Shown: piece by piece, positions 56,601-64,000 of the stretch | How positions within the stretch are numbered: position 1 is the first letter of the stretch | Layout of the letters: the number at the start of each line of letters is the position of its first letter | The notes under the pieces: generated by a model | The model's database searches: none | Told to the model about the DNA's origin: nothing | What the model saw: the letters and a program-made list of their open reading frames with translations, nothing else | DNA from: Prinia subflava | Taxonomy: Eukaryota; Chordata; Aves; Passeriformes; Cisticolidae | Assembly (NCBI RefSeq): GCF_021018805.1 | Contig: NC_086256.1 | Coordinates: forward strand, 8,808,032 to 8,872,031 | DNA length: 64,000 nucleotides | Direction: 5' to 3' | Translations under genes and position numbers: made by a program

Positions 56601-57467
56601 GAGAGGCACAGGAAGGAGCCCCAGCAGCACCTCCAGTCTTCCCTTATGTTCCTCGGGGGTTCTCCAGCCCCTCCCTGCCCAGGCCCAGGCAGCCCCAGCC
56701 CCGCAGGCAGTTCGGTGGTGGTGGCAGAGCTCGGCTGTGGGAGCGAGTGGCGAGAGGTTGCCCATGGATGCCACGCTGGGTTGTTTGAAGAGGTATTTGG
56801 CTCTCCCTAAATCAAAATCCGGAGGAGCCAGAGCTCAATCCTGGGCACTCTGAAAGAAAACCAAGAGACAGGGAGTTTTCCTGCTCCTAAAAAGAAAGCA
56901 ATGCAAGGGCCATTCCTAATCGAGGAAACAGTGGTGGTACCAAAAAAGCCAACTCTGAAATATCAAATTAAATCAAAAAACCTTTTCTCTATGTTTTTTC
57001 TGTCTGGGGAGGGCTCAGCCCAGTTCTGCAGCCTCACTTTCTCCAGCCGGGCATGTTAACAGCTCTATTTATGCTCTATTTATTCACAGCCGTGTGGCCA
57101 ATTTCCCTGGCCGTGAGCATGGCAGCCCCCAAAAGCAAAGAGGGGAGAATTAGGACCCCTGTTGCTCTGGAAAGGCCAGGACAGGCAGCCAAGCTGGATG
57201 CTGAGCATTCCCTGGAGATGCTCCCAACAAGGGTTATCCCCCCAGCCAGGGGAGAGAGGAGCTGCAGAAGAACATGGGGACCCCAGTGAGGAGACAACAC
57301 TGTCCTAACCACAGAGCCATCCTGGGCTGCCCAGACATGGAGCAAAGGGCAGCCTGGAGGGAGCTGTGGGGCACAGGGAACAGGGACAGCTCCTCCTGCT
57401 CTCTCCACAGAACAGTCAAGGCCAGGCAAGCCACAGCAAAGCTCTCATTGCCATGAGTGCTGCTCAT

Positions 57468-57491
57468 TAATCCAGCGAGGGTGGATTAATC
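57468..57491. promoter_or_regulatory. Paired OTX/PITX-type homeodomain sites
   Basis: TAATCC (57,468-57,473) and GGATTA (57,483-57,488) form an inverted pair separated by nine bases, and the second is followed by ATC. TAATCC is the K50 homeodomain core. Function is inferred from the arrangement. Confidence 0.3.
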
Positions 57492-59186
57492 AAGGCCTGA
57501 CAAGCAGCTCCTCTGGCTCATCAATAGCAGTAAAGGCCTGAAGCACCTCTTGCAGCCTTCACAGGGTGCTCTCTGAGGGCCCTCTGCCCACCTTGGGGGA
57601 TGTGCCAGACTCTGGAGTGGTGTGGGGGATTGAATTAACCAGGTAGGAGTGACACAGGCTGAGGGGCAGCCCAGGACGCAGAGTTTTGGGAATGATCCTG
57701 GTGCAGTGCAGCTGGAATGGGGTGTAAGGGGTGCTCTGGGGGCTCGTGGGGCAGGAGCCAGCCAGGGAGAGCTGGGGTAATGCTCAGCCCCATCCAACCA
57801 CTGCAGGGTTGGGGCAGTGGAACTTGGCTCCAGCAGGAAATGGTGCCTTTGTGTTTGGGGACCTCAAGGGTGCATCAGGAGGGAAAGAACTGCGCTGGAA
57901 AGGAGGGACCCCACTCAGCATCCTGGGAAGGGGAGATGATGGGTGTCACACCAGGGTGTTCCCCTGACCCTGAGCCGCAGGACTGCGCTGATTCCTGGCC
58001 TGTGTATGGGATTGATCCTGGGATAGGACGGGTGGTAACACGGATGGTGATGTACCCACCACTCCCCAGCTCTGAGCCTGTCCCAGGGGGGAAACACCTC
58101 CTGGCCTTTCTCCAGAGCACTGCTCAGCCTGGCTGACCTCACAGTGGGACACACTGGGGAGGCCAGGCAGGGCTTTAGACACTCAGAAAAGCCTCTTCAC
58201 CCCTGATGAGGCACTGGGAACATGACTGGGGAAACGGGACTGTGGGGAGGGCAGCATCTGGCTGTTCACAGCCAAATCTGACTCTGTCCCACCAGAAGCA
58301 ACAGCAGCATGGTGCCAGCAGAAATGGGATGAGGGAGAGAAAAAAATCCCTTTTAAACCCCAAGGACCAGCAGCTGGGCTGGATCCAGGTGGGGAATGGG
58401 GCAATGGGGGCTGTGTGCTGCCCAGGGAAGTGCAGCTGGGGAGGAACCCCCCAGGATGCTGCTGCCCTGCACCATCAGACCATGCACTACAGGGAAAGGA
58501 GGAGGGTTTGCTGAAATTATGGATGAGAAGAGTCACACATCTCCTGCATTGCTCTGCTGGCCTTTCCTCAGTTTTCCCAGAACTTGGAATTCCTCCTTGG
58601 ACTTCATGCCACCCCTGCACTGCTGCCTGCAGTGGCTTGGATTCAGCCAGCGTGCATTTTCCAGAGCCTGTGTTTTAGGTACCATCTATTTTTAGGATGT
58701 CCAACCTGCAGCAAAGACAAGGAGCCACAATCATTTCGGAGAAGTCAGCATAAGAAGCAAGGATTTAGGGAAAAAAAACTCCAACCAAAACAACAACCAA
58801 AGCAAGCCTTTGAGCCTTTGAGCCATCACATCCACCTCTCTGTGCCTCACAGACAGACAGATACTGGGATAGCTTGTCCAAGCTCAGGAGGAGAGTGAGA
58901 GTGAGGAACCAGAGCATCCCTGAGCTGGGATTCTCCATGACGTCTCCTGCCTGTCCTGTGCCTGTTTTTAGCCTGGTTTAGGGATGGAATTCTATGTGGG
59001 TGCACAGGGAGGGCTGGCTGGCATAAGGGGGGTGTCCATGGGGTGCTGGTCCTCTCCTGTCCTTTAGCACCCCGAGGGATGGATGGAGACCCACAGAGGA
59101 GAGTTCTCCATCCTACAGAGGATGCAATTTGGGAGCAGAGATGCTGCATCTGGGAATGAAGTCATCCACCTACTCCTACAATTCTC

Positions 59187-59270
59187 CCTCCTCCTGCTCG
59201 GTAGCCGGGTGCCCCCCGCCCCCCGACGCGCTGCGGCGGGGGGGCCGCCCGGCTACCGAGCAGGAGGAGG
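59187..59270. repeat. Perfect 23-bp inverted repeat in the PIK3R3 promoter
   Basis: Arms at 59,187-59,209 and 59,248-59,270 are exact reverse complements across 23 bases, with a GC-rich spacer of 38 bases. The spacer can pair further (a C6 run at 59,212-59,217 with G at 59,239-59,244). The right arm runs on into a GAG/AGG repeat to about 59,285. It would form a very stable hairpin or cruciform. Confidence 0.9.
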
Positions 59271-59378
59271 AGGAGGAGGAGGAGGGACGCTGACATCACC
59301 GCCGGAGCGCGGCTCGGCGGGGCCGGGAGCCGGCTCCGCTCCCGTTCTCCGCTCCCGCCGGTGGAGCCACCGCGCCCG
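59190..59378 (+). promoter_or_regulatory. PIK3R3: CpG-rich PIK3R3 promoter and probable non-coding exon 1
   Basis: A CpG-rich block ends in CGCGCCCG followed by a GTAAGG donor at 59,379, which suits a non-coding first exon. It contains a TGACATCA CRE-like site at about 59,294. A possible TATA element (TATATAAAAA) lies downstream at about 59,559, next to TGATGTCA. An acceptor-like CTCCGGCAG at 59,951-59,952 could start a second 5' UTR exon leading to the coding ATG. Confidence 0.5.
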
Positions 59379-60312
59379 GTAAGGCTGGAGGGGCGGCGGG
59401 AGGGCTCTGGGAGGCGGGTGGATGGATGGACAGACAGACGGCTGCTGCTCAGCCTCCCTCCATCCCTCTTCCACGGGGTCCTGCTGGAAGCTGGGGGACA
59501 GTGGGTCGGCAGCAGCTCACAGTCTTTCCCCCTAGGGATGATGTCACTCTTGGAGGAATATATAAAAATGCACCAAAAAATTAAAAAAAAAATTAAAAAA
59601 GGAAAAAAAAATCCCCAAACCCACATGAAAAACCTACATCTTCATTTGCCAGCTCCGTGCAGCAATGCCAGGCTGGAGCTGCCGGAGGGGAGCTGCGTGC
59701 GGCAGGAGGTTTCTCAGCACATATGTCTATTTTAAAAACCCGTGGCGTGATCTCTTGCCCTACTTTCCAGACTCTTGCCGGTACTTTCCTTGCGTGCAGT
59801 GGCCGAGCCGTGCTGGCGGGAGCTCCCCGGGAAGCGGGAGCCGAGCGAGCCGCTGGGCTCTCCCTGGCGCCGGAGCCGGGATGGGGGACGGGCACGAGGT
59901 TGAGGTCAAGGCAGAGGTTCGGTCACTAACGCTCTGCCTTTCTCTCCGGCAGGGGAGGGATGTCCCCAGCACGGTGCGGATGAGGCCAGGCTAAGGAGGA
60001 CCCACGGTTGTCCCCTCCACCCCCATTAGCCTCATCTCTCTCCCCTCCGTTTGCCCCGGTGAAGAAACAGCTCCTCACCCACACCTGAACCAGCGAGCCC
60101 CAGGCGCTGGTGCGGCTGCACAGCGATTTTGGGGCTGCGGGGGTCAGGAGCCGCTCTCCATCTCGCAGGTTTTCCGACGCTGAGGCTCCCACCGAGCGAG
60201 TGCAGGACAGGGAGCGCTCCGCAGCCCTCGCTGCCCAAGCCCAGCCCCGGCTGCCCCGTGCGGCCACCCCGGGCCCCATGCGCGGCGGGCCGGGGGCCGT
60301 GTGAGCCGCGCC

Positions 60313-60628
60313 ATGGCCTCGTCGGACGGGCTGCAGTACCGGGCGCTCTACGAGTACCAGAAGGACCGGGAGGAGGACCTGGCGCTGTGCCCCGGGGATG
60401 TGCTGACGGTCAGCAGGGCCGGGCTGCTCAGCAGCCCCAACTACAAGGACGGGGACGAGCGCAACCCCCAGGGCTGGCTGCACGGCGTCAACGAGCGCAC
60501 CAAGGAGCGCGGAGACTTCCCCGGCACCTACGTGGAGTACCTGGGCCCCGCCCGCATCGCCGCCAGCGCCGCCAAGGCCAGGCCACGGCCCCTGCCCCTG
60601 CCTCCTGCCGGGACCCCCACGGCCTGGG
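60313..60628 (+). CDS. PIK3R3: PI3-kinase regulatory subunit, first coding exon with SH3 domain (partial)
   Basis: Class IA PI3-kinase regulatory subunits bind and stabilise the p110 catalytic subunit and recruit it to phosphotyrosine proteins at the membrane. This exon encodes 105 residues plus one base and ends at GTGAGT (60,629). Residues 6-78 are an SH3 domain: the ALYEY motif at 11-15, REEDLAL with GDVL, GWLHG at 54-58 and PGTYVEY at 70-76. An n-Src loop insertion (about 38-53) is the hallmark of p85 SH3 domains. RPRPLPLPP follows, matching the proline motif after the p85 SH3. Similarity is to p85-alpha and p85-beta N-termini. The gene is called PIK3R3 from its position beside TSPAN1 as in human; mammalian PIK3R3 (p55-gamma) has no SH3. 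The alternative is PIK3R2 relocated. The rest lies beyond the window. The ATG chosen has purine-poor context (GCGCC before it) but matches the p85 start. Confidence 0.85.
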
Positions 60629-63600
60629 GTGAGTGTAAGGGGAGCAGCGAGGCGGGAGCCCAAGGGCGGGCGTCCCCTGCAAGATGGCGAGGGTGGCGTG
60701 CAGCCGGGGTGGATGCTCGCAGCTGAGCTGGCTTGGTGGGAAACCACAATCTTGGTGGGATCCAGCCCCAGAAAAAGAAGTTGTCCTGGGAATTATCTGC
60801 CCTGGTGTTATGGAGGCAGCCTCAGGAGGGGCAGGGGATGCCCAGAGTGTCGCTACGCCCTGGGCAAACATGCTGCAGGGATTGCTCCTCACCAACATCC
60901 CATGCTGGCTGCTGTGCTGGCATGGGGCGTCCGAGGGGATCCACATCCATGAGAGCACAGAAGATGCGAGGCCCCTTTGGCCCCTCATAGAGGAGCAGAA
61001 AGCCCCATGATGGTCCCCAGGGACCTTTTTTAAGTGCTCCTGTCCCCACCACTGCGGCACCTGATTCAGCCTGCTCTCAGTGCGCGGGCGAGTGCTGGCC
61101 CTCGGCCAGCTCCCGGCTTCACTGTCACTTTGTGCAGGCTGGGACAGGGGACAGCCTTGGCAAGTGGTGTGGTCAGTCCCTGAGGGGCTCCTCTGTCCCT
61201 GGGGGCTGCAGCAGAGCACTGGGAGGGACATTTGGCAGGACCCTTCCTGCCACAGGGGCCTCCAGCCATTTCTCTGCCTGGATCTGTGGAGCTTGTGCAG
61301 CCAGCCCTGCCCTCACCACTCACCGTGGCCAAGGGTGTTGGGCCGGGAGGGATTGCAGAGCAGTTGTACAAGGTACACAAGCTAAAAAAAAATAAAATCA
61401 AACTAAGAATCTCCCCCTTCCAGCCACATTCCAGTGACCCCAGACAAAGCCCTGGTGCTCTCCTCTCTGGGGTGTATGGAGCAGAGATGGCTGTGCTGGC
61501 CCAGGGCTGGGAGAGTGGCATTGCCTCCATCTGTGGCAGGAAAAGCTGCCCAGCTGCTGGCCTGGCACCTCAGATATCCTCCTTGCCCAGTTTGAGACCA
61601 GTGTGGTAACCAAAGGGGCAGCCCCTGTGCTGGCTGGGCACTGGATGTGCCTTGGTCTGGGTTTAGAGGGGCACTCACGGGTGAGGAGTCCATTTCCCTT
61701 CGGAATATGGACCAGGACCCCTTGTCACCGGGATTTGAGGTGGGGACCACCTGGCTCCTGGGCTGAGCACGGCACCATCCGTGTCCATGTGTGCCATACA
61801 GCTCCTGACGTGCAGCCCCACAACCACATGGGAAGGCTACTGGGCCCCCCCACACCTCCCCTCACCAAAATGCAGGAGCTCCTCCCCGACCAGTGCGCCA
61901 AGGCAGCTGCAGTCCCAGCAGCACTGGTGAGGCTCCGTGAGCAGCTACGTGCTGGATTTGCAGCAGGGTGGAGGCCACTTTTTGGGGTGTTTATCCTGCC
62001 ACATGAGGGGTGTGAGTCCCCTGCCCAGTCCAGCTCAGTGGTGAGCCCTCGGACTGTTCCACAGGCTGAGCCCTGGAAAACTCCGTGCTGTGTGGAGATT
62101 TTGGGTCAGACAGGAGCAGACCCCAGGGCTGTCCAGCCCTGCTCACCAGGAAAGGTGAAGCCATCTTCTCGTTTCTGCCTTTGCTGCCCCTCACACCGGG
62201 GGTGCCACAGGCTCCTCTCTGAGGGAGGTGTGCCCAGGGACCCCTGCCCACAGGTGCTGGGGATGTGGAGATTCCCTACAAACCAAGGAATGCCCACAGC
62301 AGGAAGCACGTCCTGGCTGGAGAGCCTGGCTCACATGCAAGGTCTCCGTGTAGGCACCCCAGCCCTGCATGCACTCAGGTGAAAGGATAACAAAATTTTG
62401 AAAAATGTAAAATCCATAGTTTTTAATAAGGAAAAAAGCCCTAAACCAGGTTTTGGGGTAGGCTGGGGAGGGCACTGCTATTTGCAGGACGTGCTCTGGC
62501 CATGGCCAGGTGTCCAGGGGGACACTGGGTGCTGCTCTGCCAGTGCTGTGCCATGGGGTGCCCCTCCATGGGGCGCCTTTCCTGGGGGGATGCCAGGGTG
62601 TGCAGGCACCTCAGCAGGGGACGTTTTGTCCCACAGCCACGTCCTTCTGCGGCACAGGAGCAGTGTGTGCCATTTTGTGTCAGTTCAAACCCAAACCTCC
62701 CAGCTCACAGGGCTCCCTTTAGAGGAAAAATCTCCAACATCCTCTTGGAAGAGAAGGCACTTTTGGTTTGGGGGTTGGTTGGTTTGTTTGTTTTGGTTTG
62801 GTTTGTTTTTTAATTCTTCCCATACTGATTCTGTTTCCAGATGGAGGTTTGAGGGATGCTTTTCTGGAAAAAAAAGCCCTAATTTATATTTCTGTGACAG
62901 CAGTGTACCCTCCACCCCAGAGTGCCCTCACTTCCCACAGAGCCCTGGTGCCACACAGGGACCCTGAGCTGGCTTAAGCCATGGAGGAAGCCCTGAATGA
63001 CAGACACTGCATGTCCCAGCCATACCTTCGAGCCAGGGCTGGCTCTGCAGGGAGGAATGGTCCTTTTTTTAATTAAATTACGTCCCCAAAATGGCTCTGC
63101 AGCAGATCTGAGTCCCAGGACACTTCCAAGACCTTGCTGGCTGTTTTCTCCCTGACTTGGTGTCCCTGACTTTCCACCACTGCCATGAGGCATCACCTCC
63201 ACTCCCCCCAGGGCTGGAGTCGAGTGGGCCATCAGGCTGCTGGGGTACAGCCTGGCCCAGCTTGGGGCCATTCCTGCCATTCCCAGCAAGGAGAAAGTTA
63301 TCTTTTTTGCAGTCACCACCTTCCCCCAAGCCATTGATTTGGAGGAAAAGCCCAGTTTCCCTACTCACAAAAGCACTCATGCAGTGGGGACATTTTTGCA
63401 TGAGCTTCCAACGATGTGCTTTGCTTTTAACCCTGAAATCTTCCCTGTTCCCACCCAAGGCACCAACACACCCTGGGTGGCAGGGGGGACCCCCTTGCTG
63501 TGCTTGGGGGTGGTGGCCATGCCTGGGGACTGCATCAGGGGGCACGAGGGGCAGGTTTGCAGCATTGTCTGTTCTCCAGGGAGCACCAGGGCATCACCAC

Positions 63601-64000
63601 GGTGAGGATCACAGCCTGGATCGACCTGTTGCAGCCAGGTTGTGTTTTTTGCAAAAGACTGAAGGCAGAGTGGTCCTGCCCAAAGTCCCCCTTATGTTTT
63701 TTTTTTAGCCTTTCCACATGCTGTCTGTGCTGCTGCAGTCACACATGGCCCTGGTGTGCTGCAGCCAGTGGCAGCCCCTGGCAGCCCCCTGTCCCCTGCC
63801 TTTCTGCGGGTCTCAAGGCCACCAGAGAGCAGGGAGAAATCCCAGCACTGCCGTGCCAAGGTCTCCACTGGGTTTAACCCACACAGGAAGGGTTTATCAG
63901 CTGGGGTGATAAAGAGGGATGGCTGGACACAACATGCCCTGTGGTAAGGATGGCTGCTCTCCTGCCCGCCAAGGGGTTTGCTCCTCTCTGGATTGAGGTG
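60629..64000 (+). other. PIK3R3: PIK3R3 intron, continuing past the window
   Basis: No frame with SH2, RhoGAP or coiled-coil similarity is visible, so the next coding exon must lie to the right of the window. The sequence is mostly GC-rich and unremarkable, apart from the T/G simple repeat at about 62,768-62,812. Confidence 0.6.
62768..62812. repeat. TTTG/TTGG simple repeat
   Basis: A low-complexity run of GGTTGG, TTTG and GGTTT units ending in a T run, inside the PIK3R3 intron. No transposon body is attached. Confidence 0.75.

Larger units (their letters stand above)
53900..59150. other. Intergenic region between TSPAN1 and PIK3R3
   Basis: The two genes point away from each other, so promoter-distal regulatory DNA is expected. 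No credible coding exon, RNA gene or transposon was found. An orphan CpG-rich block lies at about 56,250-56,600. A pair of TAATCC-type sites lies at 57,468-57,491. An isolated AATAAA at 55,660-55,665 on the plus strand has no gene attached. Confidence 0.5.

Noticed and set aside
56055..56853. Long frames on both strands of the orphan CpG island
   Set aside because: Overlapping open frames on both strands of GC-rich DNA without domains indicate absence of stops rather than coding.
60313..60628. Assignment to PIK3R1 or PIK3R2
   Set aside because: The SH3 alone fits p85 generally, but the flanking TSPAN1-POMGNT1-LURAP1 order is that of PIK3R3. PIK3R2 remains a stated alternative.

Overview
This is vertebrate nuclear DNA, most likely from a bird. 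The coding exons are short and have GT-AG introns. The intergenic DNA is GC-rich and compact, with almost no recognisable interspersed repeats; one short stretch resembles a CR1 LINE relic. The five genes found include four I recognise by protein sequence, in the order LURAP1(-), POMGNT1(+), TSPAN1(-), PIK3R3(+). This is the human 1p34.1 block (PIK3R3-TSPAN1-POMGNT1-LURAP1) read from the other side. Species is inference, and I could run no database search.

Region by region: 1-3.9 kb is non-coding, with an AT-rich, possibly conserved stretch at 1.8-2.3 kb. A CpG-rich promoter at 3.9-4.5 kb precedes a three-exon gene (4.9-15.3 kb) for a two-pass membrane glycoprotein that I do not recognise. 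Its 9.4 kb intron carries several AT-rich islands with homeobox-like and SRF-like sites. 15.9-23.2 kb is intergenic. LURAP1 lies on the minus strand at 23.2-29.1 kb and shares a bidirectional CpG island with POMGNT1, which runs from 29.3 kb to its stop at 41,474 and has a long 3' UTR. 44-48.7 kb is the gap between the convergent POMGNT1 and TSPAN1 ends; it holds a dense cluster of CDX/HOX-type and HNF1-type sites. TSPAN1 occupies 48.7-53.6 kb on the minus strand. 54-59 kb is intergenic with an orphan CpG island. PIK3R3 begins at about 59.2 kb and runs off the right edge; only its first coding exon is in the window.

The genes do not form one pathway. POMGNT1 is a Golgi O-mannose glycosyltransferase, LURAP1 a cytoskeletal/NF-kB adaptor, TSPAN1 an epithelial tetraspanin and PIK3R3 a class IA PI3-kinase regulatory subunit. 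The points most worth attention are: (1) PIK3R3 here opens with a complete p85-type SH3 domain, which mammalian p55-gamma lacks; (2) the unrecognised two-pass membrane protein sits where RAD54L lies in human; (3) the putative gut-type enhancer between POMGNT1 and TSPAN1; (4) a perfect 23-bp inverted repeat at the PIK3R3 promoter.
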